Numbered from the stretch's first letter, positions 49,101 through 57,102 are shown. The stretch: DNA of 64,000 nucleotides from an uncultured Collinsella sp. (GCA_900544135.1 UQTU01000007.1:41327-105326); one strand, 5' to 3'. Notes: generated by a model from the sequence alone, not told the origin. Program-made: numbers and translations.

Positions 49101-49591
49101 GGGCGCTCGAGAGCGCCCGCGGCGCGCTCGAGAAGACCCCGGTGGTCCCGGTCGAGAATCCGACTAAGAAGCAGCTCAAGGCCCTGGTCAAGCAGGCGAA
49201 GGAGACTGACACCAGGGGCAAGACGGACGAGTCTGTCAAGGCCCTGACGGATGCCATTACCTACGCCGAGGACGTCTTGGGTGATGAGAATGCTTCCGAC
49301 ACCCAGCTCCAGGCGGCCTATGACCAGCTCAAGCTGGCCATTGAGAGCCTCAGGGATGCCGACTCCGGCAACCAGGGCGGCTCGGGCAACCAGGGTTCCG
49401 GCAATGGCTCGAACGGCGGCAACCAGGCGGGCAAGCCCGCAGGCGACAAGGCCCAGGGCAGCAAGAAGAACGGTTCGGCGATCCCCAATACCGGCGACCA
49501 GACGGCGGCGACCGTCGTGACCGTCGGTGGTCTCGGCGCCATCATCGCCGCGATCGGCGCTTTCTTCCATCGTCGCAGCAAGGCCAAGTAG
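43178..49591 (+). CDS. Wall-anchored multidomain GH31 glycoside hydrolase
   Basis: The 2137-residue secreted enzyme has a signal peptide (residues 1-35), then a GH31 catalytic region (about 50-860) with a likely nucleophile D480 in LKTDVAWVG and acid/base D561 in GSDMDGIFGG. After it come a fibronectin III domain (about 966-1048), an F5/8C-type CBM32 (1051-1195), a dockerin-like segment with DLNDNGVYDVYD (1201-1262), and a cohesin-like domain (1268-1408). Next are a discoidin-like region (1428-1585), a Big2-type domain, a FIVAR repeat, a second CBM32 (1750-1911), two more FIVAR repeats, a Gly/Asn linker, and the sortase signal IPNTG at 2102-2106. GH31 members of similar layout include alpha-N-acetylgalactosaminidases acting on mucin, but substrate is inferred. 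The start is GTG with AAAGGAG upstream. Confidence 0.88.
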   Translation: MRRNSIFTKRWVKGSAVLVATAATLVFANPQQAIATPLKGVDSATVSQSASNVVDIDFADGIKGRITFLEDGIFRYNVDPKGEFSEYATPRSKSHTAKIQAQPDTSDTYSKPSATVADKGDTIEITGGKATVILDKATGKMSIKSGDRVVVSESASLDLDKKGTVQTLAKEKSENFFGGGTQNGRFLHTNQTIAISNTNNWTDGGVASPNPFYWTSDGYGVLRNTFAEGSYDFGSTDSSTVTTLHSENEFDAYYFVATNEGASNVATEMLQDYYKVTGNPVLLPEYGFYLGHLNAYNRDGWSTTSGQKKWETKGSKSSSEKGDVKYESGMSTGYKLDGTLAAETLNGEGPTVDTENMKATDFDRQFSARQVIDDYEDSDMPLGWFLPNDGYGAGYGQNGYYKTGGVNSDGASSADRLNAVRANVDNLKKFTEYANSKGVSTGLWTQSNLEPDSNPETPWHLLRDFDAEVKTGGITTLKTDVAWVGSGYSFGLNGIKTAYDTVTTGANKRPNIITLDGWAGTQRFGGIWTGDQYGGNWEYIRFHIPTYIGQSLSGNPNIGSDMDGIFGGDPIISARDYQWKTFTPSMLDMDGWGTYRKSPMTHGDPYTGISRFYLKLKAQLMPYIYTSAASAANIDTGNGDAGLPMIRAMLLSDNSEYAASTSTQYQYMFGENFLVAPVYQDTQADENGNDIRNGIYLPNYGTDENPTIWIDYFSGKQYRGGQVLNNYEAPLWKLPLFVKANAIVPMYAENNNPEAVSDTNTKGTDRSQRIVEFFATEGDGTFTQYEDDGSSIENNTTEDDSYGTIDNISYGEHVSTVYSSKAAGGTATFTAEASQGGYNGYDSNRTTTFVANVSAKPTSVVAKNGGSALNVVEVNSQETFDAATPEAGQAVYFYSKTPNLNHYGSDADGTEAEQGESFNNTKITTNPKVYVKFAKTDVAAAAQTLELGGFVNADATLTADRLNENLSAPTNLAAPEDVTTPTSIKLTWGKVDGATSYDLKVDGTVFAVGDAAEFTHTDLAYNSKHTYQIRSRNAEGYSAWSDVLEANSALDPWRNVPDAEQITWEGSLYGSHKAELAFDHEFQSGDGGFHSGGNDLGKALTVDYGRAYKLDKLEYYPRDDAGNGTVTKMRVETSLDGVHWTSQEVDWARSADCKTVAFDGTVAARYVRMTPLASVGNFFSASEIAIYKTDGTDGFAVGSNLNKATISDGDYSNMKNYLGLENREPDTPTFGSQIRDHFADLNDNGVYDVYDYSFTMAGLDGGTKQKGKVAGSLAVIPSKTEVEAGDEITVDVYAADAKNVNALGALVNFKSDQFEFVSESIAQDGSTAGMENLSREKVQFVDGTQTINLAFANRGDGKLYNGTGAVASFKLKAKTAGKVELPSTSWLIGPACDALEFASDGTVTMPDVPQPTVAEYGQDAFNITMTNDELTTDDGTNVEKLIQQKSYNALFDNSEGDNGFEFLWDWSGNWDSEGKLPSYVKLPTTMTFAFKTPSKLDSVEVVNRNGGNGTVQKIKAVVTFEDGSTQEFAGGEYDSFRARYAFGLSAENKGKKATKVEVTPLEASGDQMLTLREVNFNYTQGVEAIEGVELGKNQTEFFEGDITPVDAKATPESAGYPYVTVESSDPSVVSVSAVQAGDSVSYYLRANKAGKAKITVASVLDPSKTASYEVEVKAGVDTSALVAALSKAAGYSESVYTKDSYAALTTAVEAARKLLDSGQGSYSKKDVADATAKIEKAIDGLKMRPVDEKILINTPENRKNVKVADFSSEADYEGSNAVNALDGDERTLWHSDWAHGTGMPQYLSVDLGRDYDLTDVTFLPRQDGGTNGDIFEAEILVSDTADGYEMGTAASMGTFAFDNDGRVLTDRGDWKQMSFGAARGRYVTVKVIHAGGGDVDAYCSMAELKFYGTAVPDPVAKDDLATAIEKVDAEVAAGDLKAGDYTEASWTALENALASARAILSDEDATQDEVDQALRALESARGALEKTPVVPVENPTKKQLKALVKQAKETDTRGKTDESVKALTDAITYAEDVLGDENASDTQLQAAYDQLKLAIESLRDADSGNQGGSGNQGSGNGSNGGNQAGKPAGDKAQGSKKNGSAIPNTGDQTAATVVTVGGLGAIIAAIGAFFHRRSKAK

Positions 49592-49609
49592 CCCCAGCAA
49601 CAGCTAAGC

Positions 49610-49654
49610 AAGCGTGCCCGCCGTCCCACCCAAGGACGGTGGGCACGCTTTTTG
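49610..49654 (+). terminator. GH31 gene terminator
   Basis: AAGCGTGCCCGCCGTCC pairs with GGACGGTGGGCACGCTT around CACCCAA and is followed by TTT. Confidence 0.85.
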
Positions 49655-49808
49655 AATGTAGGCGGAAAGCTCCGACCCTTCGGCCTTAATCTCGCAAAGC
49701 ATTCCGTCTCTCACCGAACACATCGGCATCGGTGGCTATACTTGAATTATTTGCAGTTAAGGGTCGCGGATTCGCTGCGTCACCGCTCTCAACAGGAGGT
49801 CTATGTTT

Positions 49809-50273
49809 ATGGCAGATCAGAAGCCGGTTGTCGGGATCATCATGGGTTCCAAGTCCGATCTGGGCGTTATGGAAGGCTGCACCGCCGAGCTCGAGGCACT
49901 GGGTGTGCCCTATGAGCTCGTCATTGCGAGCGCGCACCGCACGCCGGCGAAGGTCCACGAGTGGGCTTCGACTGCCGCCGATCGCGGTATCAAAGTGATT
50001 ATCGCCGCCGCCGGCAAGGCCGCTCACTTGGGTGGTGTCGTGGCTGCCTTTACGCCGCTGCCGGTTATCGGCGTGCCTATGAAGACGAGTGACCTGGGCG
50101 GTATGGATTCGCTGCTGTCGATGGTGCAGATGCCTTCGGGCGTGCCCGTGGCCTGCGTTGCCATCAACGGTGCCAAGAACGCCGCCATCTATGCCACACA
50201 GATTCTGGGTGCTTGCGACCCCGAGTACCGCAAGGTTATCGAGAAGATGAAGCAGGAGATGGCTGACGCCTAA
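49809..50273 (+). CDS. purE: N5-carboxyaminoimidazole ribonucleotide mutase
   Basis: PurE converts N5-CAIR to CAIR in purine synthesis. The 154-residue class I enzyme has GIIMGSKSDLGVM, SAHRTPAKV, AAAGKAAHLGGVVAA and GVPMKTSDLGGMDSLLS. AGGAGGT is spaced properly for the ATG at 49809; another ATG at 49803 is too close. A TATACT box lies near 49737. Confidence 0.95.
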   Translation: MADQKPVVGIIMGSKSDLGVMEGCTAELEALGVPYELVIASAHRTPAKVHEWASTAADRGIKVIIAAAGKAAHLGGVVAAFTPLPVIGVPMKTSDLGGMDSLLSMVQMPSGVPVACVAINGAKNAAIYATQILGACDPEYRKVIEKMKQEMADA

Positions 50274-50308
50274 GCGTTCCGCCGTTTCACCGCAGTATAA
50301 GGAGAGCC

Positions 50309-51307
50309 ATGTCCGATTATCAGGGAAAACGATTCAAGGCTTCTCAGATTCCCGATCCGTCGAAGCCGGGTGCTGCCCGTGCGGCACAGCAGGGTCGGAC
50401 ATCCTCTCCTCAGCAGCCGCGCGCGCCGCGCCCCGTGACACCGGCGACGCATCGTCGACAGGACGCGCCGGCCGCATATCGTCCTTCGTCTTATAGCTCC
50501 GCTAAGAAGCCGCCCCGGTCTTCATCGCATGCCGCGCCGTCGGATCGCACCGAGCCGCCGCGCAAAAAGCGCCACTCCATTATTCCCATTCTGCTCATCA
50601 TCATCGGTATCGGTCTGATTGTCGCCGCCGCCGCTATTTTTATTAATGCCCAGATTGGCTATAAGCAGGCGAGCGATTCGTATCAGAAAATCGAGAAGCA
50701 ATATGTAAGCGATAAGGACGCCAGCGGCGTGCCGATTATCGACTTTGATGCGCTTGCTCAGACGAACCCCGAGATTGTGGGTTGGATTTACGTGCCGGGA
50801 ACCAACATCAACTATCCCGTGGTGCAGACCAACAACAACTCCAAATACCTCAACACGCTGTTCGATGGCACGTCTAACGCCTCGGGTGCCATCTTCTTGG
50901 ATAGCGATGACACCGCGCCGGGAATGGTCGACCAGCAGACCACGATCTACGGCCACCATATGAACGATGGGTCGATGTTCAACGTGATTTCGGATACGAC
51001 TGACCAGGCAACGTTCGATAGCATTGAATATGTGTACTACATCACGCGCGATGCGACGTATAAGTTGCGTCCGCTGGCGACCAAGGTGGTCGAGGACACG
51101 TATGCCAAGGCGCGCACGACCAATTTTGAGGGCGACGACGGACTCAAGAACTACCTGTCCGAGATGCTCGACGGCGCTTCTGCCGTGGCGAGTGATGCCA
51201 CCGATCGTGCCGCTTCGGCAACTAAGGTTGTAACGCTTGTGACCTGTCGTTCGCTGTCGCTGAGCAACACACGCGCCGTCATGGTGCTCACGCCGGTCGA
51301 GGAATAA
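50309..51307 (+). CDS. Class B-type sortase
   Basis: Sortases cleave LPxTG-like signals and link proteins to the wall or into pili. The 332-residue protein has a Pro/Ser/Arg-rich cytoplasmic region of about 90 residues and a transmembrane helix (about 92-113). The catalytic domain has INYPVVQTNNNSKYLN, GAIFLD, the His in YGHHMNDGSMF, the Cys in TLVTC and an Arg in SNTRAV. These fit class B. It is the only sortase in the window, far from the pilin genes, and follows purE by 35 bases. Confidence 0.9.
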   Translation: MSDYQGKRFKASQIPDPSKPGAARAAQQGRTSSPQQPRAPRPVTPATHRRQDAPAAYRPSSYSSAKKPPRSSSHAAPSDRTEPPRKKRHSIIPILLIIIGIGLIVAAAAIFINAQIGYKQASDSYQKIEKQYVSDKDASGVPIIDFDALAQTNPEIVGWIYVPGTNINYPVVQTNNNSKYLNTLFDGTSNASGAIFLDSDDTAPGMVDQQTTIYGHHMNDGSMFNVISDTTDQATFDSIEYVYYITRDATYKLRPLATKVVEDTYAKARTTNFEGDDGLKNYLSEMLDGASAVASDATDRAASATKVVTLVTCRSLSLSNTRAVMVLTPVEE

Positions 51308-51312
51308 GTTGT

Positions 51313-51355
51313 TCGAGAGTAGCTAAAAAGGCCCCGTCCCAAATTGGCTACTCGA
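51313..51355. repeat. REP-like hairpin with CCCCGTCCC loop
   Basis: TCGAGAGTAGC pairs imperfectly with GCTACTCGA around AAAAAGGCCCCGTCCCAAA. The loop motif is shared with 32375-32473. Confidence 0.6.
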
Positions 51356-51371
51356 CGACGGTAAGGGAGAA

Positions 51372-51791
51372 ATGATGCTCGAGAGTGGCAAATTGATGCC
51401 TTCGATTGATGCTTGGCTGCGCGAGGCCAAGGCCGATGCTTCGGCGGCAGGCTGTGGGATGTATCTGACGCATAACGGTGTGGTGCGCGCGACGCCCAAG
51501 GCTGAGGTGCGCGGAGTCGAGACCGATGGCGTGGCGCCAGGCCACAGGGTGGGCGGCATGGTCTTTGACTACGACGCCGAAAAGGTACGGTCTGCTATCG
51601 AGACTACGCGCGCGATGCCGGGTATCGGCTATGTGCGCGTGTGGCTGGCAAGCGGCGAGCTTACCGTAGGTGACGACATCATGCTCGTGCTTATCGGCGG
51701 GGACATTCGCCCACACGTGGTCGATGCACTGCAGGCGCTCGTTGGCACCATCAAGAACGAATGCGTGAGTGAGGTCGAGCGCGAGGCATAG
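51372..51791 (+). CDS. MoaE-like (molybdopterin synthase large subunit fold) protein
   Basis: The 139-residue protein resembles MoaE in order of segments: GMYLTHNGVVRATPK for the usual GA-F-G-VR strand, then GYVRVWLASGELTVGDDIMLVLIGG for the HRVG-LEVGE strand pair, and a C-terminal helix KNECVSEVERE. The catalytic lysine motif (PIWKKE in true MoaE) is not present. So it may be a divergent relative with another role. No other molybdenum cofactor gene is in the window. Confidence 0.55.
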   Translation: MMLESGKLMPSIDAWLREAKADASAAGCGMYLTHNGVVRATPKAEVRGVETDGVAPGHRVGGMVFDYDAEKVRSAIETTRAMPGIGYVRVWLASGELTVGDDIMLVLIGGDIRPHVVDALQALVGTIKNECVSEVEREA

Positions 51792-51820
51792 AGGATTGCG
51801 TCGATAGAAGGATCGTTTAT

Positions 51821-51861
51821 AAAAATGCCCACCGGTACGTGTGATACCGGCGGGCATTTTG
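51821..51861. terminator. Terminator between MoaE-like and CmpB-like genes
   Basis: AAAATGCCCACCGGT pairs with ACCGGCGGGCATTTT. A and T runs on both sides suggest it works for both converging genes. Confidence 0.85.
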
Positions 51862-51881
51862 CGTTTTGGGCGCGGCGGGCG

Positions 51882-53111
51882 CTAAACGCGCGTGGCGTCC
51901 TTGGGGCTCATGGTCATGCTCTGGAAGCGGTTCTCCATGTAGTCGTTATCGAAATACTTGCCGTAGAACTGTGCGACGGGAATGTCCGGCTCCGTGCCGT
52001 TAACGCGCTGGTACCAGTAGTCGAGCGACTGCAGCGTCATGACGCCGTCGACCAGCATAATGACGGTAAAGATGACGGTGGCCGAGTAGCGGCTCTTCCA
52101 GGGGATCTTGTTGATGAGCTTAAGCAGCCTCGGTAGCAGCAGCTTGATCCAGATGAGGCCACCTAGGCCCCACAGGCAGGCAAAGCCCGTGCAGGTGCGT
52201 CCGCCCGTGAGGACCACGAGCGGATCGGGCAAACCAAACAGCGTTATGTGCGAGTAGCTCCACGAGACCACGCCAAACGCGGTCTGCATAAACCAGCCCA
52301 CGAACACCTCAAAGCTCGCGCCGAGCACAGCGCTCACCAGGAAAATGATGATGGGGTTCTTTTTGTAGAAGCGGTTAAGCACCATGGTCATGAGCACGGC
52401 GCCAAATCCGTAGATGGGGCTGAAAGGGCCAAACAGCATGCCGGCGCGGTCCTGGTAGACGCCCGGGTCGTTGACCGTCATGTGCCAGATGTCCTCCAAG
52501 ATAAGTCCCAGTACGCAGCAGACGAAGAATACCCAGAACAGGTTGAAGTAGTTGAGCTTGATGTAGCCCTCGCCGGTCTCATCGCGGCCGAGCATGCCCT
52601 CGGCGGCGGCATCGCGGTCGAGCATCTCCTGCAGGCGGCGCTGCAGCTCGCGCTCCTGACGCAGCGTGGGGTCGACGGTGGCCGAAAGCGCGATGAGGAT
52701 GCCGAGCTGAATAGCGGGGCGCAGCAAGAAGGGCCCGATACCCTGGAGCATCACGTCGACCAAAAGCTCGACGACGGTGAATGCAATAAGGATGTAGGAC
52801 AGGCGGGCGGCGTTGCGGCGCTGGTTTTTGATAAGGTCCAGGCCAAAGATGATTAGGATGACGGCACTTGCCGCAGAGAGCATGATGCCGGCGACGATAA
52901 GGCCGACTGCGACGAGCGTGTTGTCGCCGAGCTTTTCGGTGGCGTTGCCGTTAACAAGTGCCGTGATGACCTGCCACATAAAGGCAGCGACCGACGGGAG
53001 CGTGCCCACGCCGGAAAGGATGCACAGGACGGCGTACACCTTAATGATGAGGGGAATCTTCTTGACCTCTGTGGCGCTGGGGACGCTAGGGTCGAGTTCG
53101 TTTCGATCCAT
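51882..53111 (-). CDS. Membrane protein with CmpB-type (putative ABC transporter) domain
   Basis: The 409-residue protein has about four hydrophobic helices in residues 20-150 and a charged loop (QERELQRRLQEMLDRD). The C-terminal part resembles the ABC_trans_CmpB family (YFNLFWVFFVCCVLGLILEDI, AGMLFGPFSPIYGFGA) with further helices. The family is widespread in Firmicutes and Actinobacteria but poorly characterised; transport is not proven. It stands alone on the minus strand. Confidence 0.75.
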   Translation of the reverse strand: MDRNELDPSVPSATEVKKIPLIIKVYAVLCILSGVGTLPSVAAFMWQVITALVNGNATEKLGDNTLVAVGLIVAGIMLSAASAVILIIFGLDLIKNQRRNAARLSYILIAFTVVELLVDVMLQGIGPFLLRPAIQLGILIALSATVDPTLRQERELQRRLQEMLDRDAAAEGMLGRDETGEGYIKLNYFNLFWVFFVCCVLGLILEDIWHMTVNDPGVYQDRAGMLFGPFSPIYGFGAVLMTMVLNRFYKKNPIIIFLVSAVLGASFEVFVGWFMQTAFGVVSWSYSHITLFGLPDPLVVLTGGRTCTGFACLWGLGGLIWIKLLLPRLLKLINKIPWKSRYSATVIFTVIMLVDGVMTLQSLDYWYQRVNGTEPDIPVAQFYGKYFDNDYMENRFQSMTMSPKDATRV

Positions 53112-53397
53112 ACAGAACCTTTCTCGCTTTGTTGTAGGTTATAAGGATACGCCGCCGACCTGCCAAAAGACAGGACGAACGTCCCAATTGCAACTTTGTA
53201 ATCCCCAACGGCAGACGCGGCGGCCATCTGGGGGCGCGGGCACTTACACTGGACAGACCGATAAAATGTTTGGCAACAAAACTGATTATTAGCTCGGTGG
53301 GCTTTTAAAAAGCGCTGCTCATGCGCTGGGGAGCACGTCGCGCCGTGCGTATAATAAGGCGGGTAACGCCAAAAATACGAGGCTCTGAGGGGATACC

Positions 53398-55068
53398 ATG
53401 TCTCAAGAAACCATCCGCGCGGCCGAGCGTGCCGCGGGACAGGTGAACACCATGTCGACGTATGATCCGGACTCCGACCAGCTGCATGAGGAATGTGGCA
53501 TTTTCGGCGTATGGGCGCCCGATCGCGACGTGGCTCGACTGACGTACTTTGGCCTGCGTGCGCTGCAGCACCGTGGCCAGGAATCGGCTGGAATCGCCGT
53601 GGGTGACGGCGGCACGGTTATGGTCCGCAAAGATCTGGGCCTGCTCGACCGCGTGTTCTCCAACGCCGACCTGTCGACGCTCTCCGGCCAGCTGGCCGTG
53701 GGCCACGTGCGCTATGGCACCGCCGGTGCCAAGAGCTGGGAAGCCTCTCAGCCGCACCTCTCTACCATCAACAGCGTCATTATCGCGCTCGCGCACAACG
53801 GCACCCTCGTCAACACCGACGAGCTGCGCCGTCAGCTGATCGAGCTGGGCGTGCCGTTCCTCTCCAATTCGGATTCCGAGGTCGCGACCAAGCTTATCGG
53901 CTACTTTACCCAGCGTACGGGCCACCTGCGCGAGGGTATTCGCAAGACCATGGAGCTCGTGCGCGGCGGCTACGCCATGACGCTCATCAACGAGCAGGCG
54001 CTCTACGCATTCCGCGATCCACACGGCATTCGCCCGCTCGTGCTGGGCAAGCTGGTGGACGAGGGTCTGGACCAGGCCGATGCCGCAGCCGTTTCGCAGC
54101 TGCCGTCGCAGGACGGCGCCGCGACGGTCGACTCCGCCGTCCGTGTCACGCGCGCCGGCGGCTGGGTCGTTGCTTCCGAGACCTGCGCACTCGACATCGT
54201 GGGTGCCGAGTACGTCCGTGACGTCCGTCCCGGCGAGATCTTGCGCATCAGCGCCGAGGGCCTGGTATCCGAGCAGGGCGTGCCTGCAGCCGAAGAGCCC
54301 GCCAACTGCATCTTTGAGCAGGTCTACTTTGCCCGCCCCGACTCCATCATGAACGGCAAGAGCGTCTATGCCTGCCGTTACGACATGGGTCGTCAGCTGG
54401 CACATGAGGAGCCTGTCGAGGCTGACCTGGTCATCGGCGTGCCCGACTCCGGCCTGCCGCCTGCGGAGGGGTATTCGCACGAGAGCGGTATTCCCTTTGG
54501 CGAGGGCCTTATCAAGAACCGCTACGTGGGCCGTACGTTTATCGAGCCTACGCAGGAGTTGCGCGCCATGGGCGTGCGTATGAAACTCAACCCGCTGCGC
54601 GACAACATCGAGGGCAAGCGCCTGGTCGTCATCGACGACTCCATCGTTCGCGGCACCACCATGGTGCAGCTCGTCAAGATGCTGCGCAACGCCGGCGCCA
54701 AGGAGATTCATATCCGCATCAACTCGCCCGAGGTCATCTGGCCGTGCTTCTACGGTATCGATACCGACGTGCAGTCGCAGCTTATCAGCGCCAACAAGAC
54801 GGTCGACGAGATTTGCGAGTATATCGGCGCCGATTCGCTGGCCTTCCTTTCGGTCGAGGGCCTGCTTAAGGTCATGCCCAAGGGCGGTTACTGCGATGCG
54901 TGCTTTACCGGCCGCTACCCCGTGGCGATTCCCGAGAGCTTTGGCCGCGACAAGTTTATGGAGGGCTTTAAGCCCCGCAACCTGGACAAGCCGCTGCACT
55001 TTGACGACGACGCCGTGATCGAGAAATACGACGACCGCAGCTGGGAAGAGGAGCACGGCGAGGCATAA
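53398..55068 (+). CDS. purF: Amidophosphoribosyltransferase
   Basis: PurF makes phosphoribosylamine from PRPP and glutamine, the first step of purine synthesis. A propeptide of about 32 residues precedes the nucleophile C33 in HEECGIFG. The glutaminase motifs RALQHRGQESAG, GHVRYGT and AHNGTLVN follow. The phosphoribosyltransferase domain has VVIDDSIVRGTTM. The C-terminal C residues in YCDACFTG resemble those binding an iron-sulfur cluster in other PurF. A TATAAT box at 53350-53355 lies 43 bases before the start. Confidence 0.95.
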   Translation: MSQETIRAAERAAGQVNTMSTYDPDSDQLHEECGIFGVWAPDRDVARLTYFGLRALQHRGQESAGIAVGDGGTVMVRKDLGLLDRVFSNADLSTLSGQLAVGHVRYGTAGAKSWEASQPHLSTINSVIIALAHNGTLVNTDELRRQLIELGVPFLSNSDSEVATKLIGYFTQRTGHLREGIRKTMELVRGGYAMTLINEQALYAFRDPHGIRPLVLGKLVDEGLDQADAAAVSQLPSQDGAATVDSAVRVTRAGGWVVASETCALDIVGAEYVRDVRPGEILRISAEGLVSEQGVPAAEEPANCIFEQVYFARPDSIMNGKSVYACRYDMGRQLAHEEPVEADLVIGVPDSGLPPAEGYSHESGIPFGEGLIKNRYVGRTFIEPTQELRAMGVRMKLNPLRDNIEGKRLVVIDDSIVRGTTMVQLVKMLRNAGAKEIHIRINSPEVIWPCFYGIDTDVQSQLISANKTVDEICEYIGADSLAFLSVEGLLKVMPKGGYCDACFTGRYPVAIPESFGRDKFMEGFKPRNLDKPLHFDDDAVIEKYDDRSWEEEHGEA

Positions 55069-55107
55069 AACCTGCCATATGGGGACAGGTTTATTTTGGT
55101 AGGTTTT
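55067..55107. repeat. REP-like hairpin with GGGGACAGG core
   Basis: AAAACCTGCC pairs with GGTAGGTTTT (one G-T pair) around ATATGGGGACAGGTTTATTTT. It overlaps the purF stop and may also end or attenuate the transcript. Confidence 0.6.
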
Positions 55108-55225
55108 ACCTGCTGTTTTGTTGATATGACGGCGCGTGCTGTTATGGCATGCACCGAATCGAGGACAACTATGAGCACCGTTTGGCGCCCGCGCGGCGCC
55201 ACGGTAGTGGGAGAGGAAGGCTCAG

Positions 55226-56329
55226 ATGAGCGACAGCAAGCATGTGACGTATGAGGATGCCGGCGTCGATACCGCTGAGGGCGGCCGCGCCGTCGACGCG
55301 ATTAAGCAGATGGTCAAGGACACCAATCGCCCCGAGGTTATCGGCGGCATCGGCGGCTTCGGTGGCCTGTTCTCGGCTGCCGCGCTTAAGGATATGGAAG
55401 ACCCGATCCTGATTAGCGGTACCGACGGCGTGGGCACCAAGCTCGTGCTCGCCCAGATCATGGACCGTCACGAGACGGTGGGCCAGGACCTGGTCGCTAT
55501 GTGCGTCAACGACATTCTGGCTTCGGGCGCCGAGCCGCTGTTCTTCCTGGACTACGTCGCCATCGGTCACATCGAGGCCGAGCACATGGCAAAGATCATC
55601 AAGGGTGTGGCCGACGGCTGCAAGCTCGCGGGCTGCGCGCTCGTGGGCGGTGAGATGGCCGAGCACCCGGGCGTCATGGCTCCTGCCGACTACGACCTTG
55701 CCGGATTTACCGTGGGCGTCGTCGACCGTCCCAAGATGCTCGACCCCGCAAACGTCCGCCCGGGCGATGTGATCCTGGGCCTGCCTTCCACCGGCGTGCA
55801 CTCCAACGGCTACTCGCTCGTGCGTAAGGTCATTGGCGTCGACGGCATTAAGCCGGGCACGCCCGAGGCCGCCGCTAAGGCCGAGGAGCTGAGCCGTCCG
55901 CTCGAGGAGCTCGGCGGTGCATCGCTGGCAGACGCTCTGTTGGCCCCCACGCGCATCTACGTCAAGCCGATCCTGGAGCTGCTGCGCGGCGGCGTCAACG
56001 TGCATGCTATCGCCCACATCACCGGCGGCGGTATTACCGAGAACCTCAACCGTGCACTCGCCGACGACGTCGACGCCGTGGTCACCCGCAACGGCGCCGA
56101 GATGGGTTGGGACGTTCCGCCCGTCATCACCTACGTGTCGCGCCAGGCCGAGCTCGCCCCCAACGAGGCATGCAAGACCTTCAATATGGGCGTCGGCCTG
56201 TGCCTGATCGTCGCCCCCGAGGACGAGGCCGCGGTTACCGAGGCCTTGGTCGCGCTGGGCGAGAAGCCGTTCCGCGTGGGCGAGTGCGTCGAGGGTTCCG
56301 GTAAGGTCGTGTACTCCGATGAGCGCTAA
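55226..56329 (+). CDS. purM: Phosphoribosylformylglycinamidine cyclo-ligase
   Basis: PurM makes AIR from FGAM using ATP. The 367-residue protein has YEDAGVDTAEGGRAV, GTDGVGTKL, CVNDILASGAEPLFFLDY, GLPSTGVHSNGYSLVRKV and ITGGGITENLNR. GAGAGGAAGG precedes the ATG. The purN start lies inside its last codons, so they are translationally coupled. Confidence 0.96.
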   Translation: MSDSKHVTYEDAGVDTAEGGRAVDAIKQMVKDTNRPEVIGGIGGFGGLFSAAALKDMEDPILISGTDGVGTKLVLAQIMDRHETVGQDLVAMCVNDILASGAEPLFFLDYVAIGHIEAEHMAKIIKGVADGCKLAGCALVGGEMAEHPGVMAPADYDLAGFTVGVVDRPKMLDPANVRPGDVILGLPSTGVHSNGYSLVRKVIGVDGIKPGTPEAAAKAEELSRPLEELGGASLADALLAPTRIYVKPILELLRGGVNVHAIAHITGGGITENLNRALADDVDAVVTRNGAEMGWDVPPVITYVSRQAELAPNEACKTFNMGVGLCLIVAPEDEAAVTEALVALGEKPFRVGECVEGSGKVVYSDER

Positions 56330-57020
56330 CGAGCAGATGGCTGCCGCCGAGGGCCTGGGCTTTGTGCCCTACACCCGTCCGACCGGCACCGATACGGCTG
56401 AGCCGCTCAAGATCGGTGTGCTCATCAGCGGTTCGGGTACCAACCTGCAGGCGCTGATCGATTTGATCGCCGCCGGCAAGCTCAACGCTTCGATTGAGCT
56501 TGTGGTGTCGAGCCGGCCTTCGGCTAAGGGTTTGCAGCGCGCTGAGCGCGCGGGCATCCAGACGCTCACGCTGTCCAAGGATGTCTATGCCGACCCTATT
56601 GCCGCCGACGAGATCATCGCGCACGAGCTGCTCGAGCGCGGTTGCGAGTATGTGGTCATGGCCGGCTACATGCGTATGGTGCACACGCCTCTGCTGGCGG
56701 CGTTTCCCAATCGCGTGGTCAATTTGCATCCGGCGCTGCTGCCGAGCTTTACCGGTGCGCATGCGATTGACGATGCCTTTGCGCGCGGCGTCAAGGTAAC
56801 TGGCGTGACCGTGCATTTTGCCAACGAGATTTACGACAACGGCCCCATCATCGCCCAGCGCGCGCTGGCTGTCGAGGAGGGCTGGGATGTCGACGCGCTC
56901 GAGGAGCACATCCACGCGATTGAGCACGTGCTGTATCCCGAGGTCGTGCAGATGCTCGCCGACGGCCGCGTCCACGTGCTGGAGAGCGGCAAGGTCGCAA
57001 TTGATGCGCCCCGCGGCTAG
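56319..57020 (+). CDS. purN: Phosphoribosylglycinamide formyltransferase
   Basis: PurN formylates GAR with 10-formyl-tetrahydrofolate. The 233-residue protein has ISGSGTNLQALID, the catalytic region NLHPALLPSFTGAHA, and VHFANEIYDNGPIIAQ. About 28 residues precede the conserved core, so it is slightly long at the N-terminus. It overlaps purM by 11 bases. Confidence 0.94.
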   Translation: MSANEQMAAAEGLGFVPYTRPTGTDTAEPLKIGVLISGSGTNLQALIDLIAAGKLNASIELVVSSRPSAKGLQRAERAGIQTLTLSKDVYADPIAADEIIAHELLERGCEYVVMAGYMRMVHTPLLAAFPNRVVNLHPALLPSFTGAHAIDDAFARGVKVTGVTVHFANEIYDNGPIIAQRALAVEEGWDVDALEEHIHAIEHVLYPEVVQMLADGRVHVLESGKVAIDAPRG

Positions 57021-57052
57021 CGGCGCACAGTACAATTTAGTTGAGTGGTCAG

Positions 57053-57095
57053 GGTGGTCATTGGCGCCAAGGCGCGCGTGGCCACCTTTTGTTTT
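57053..57095 (+). terminator. purMN terminator
   Basis: GGTGGTCA pairs with TGGCCACC, with an inner GGCGCC/GGCGC stem, followed by TTTTGTTTT. Confidence 0.7.
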
Positions 57096-57102
57096 AGGTA
57101 GC

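Noticed and set aside
53112..53397. Purine riboswitch upstream of purF
   Set aside because: No conserved aptamer core or three-way junction could be traced; only a TATAAT promoter box is seen.
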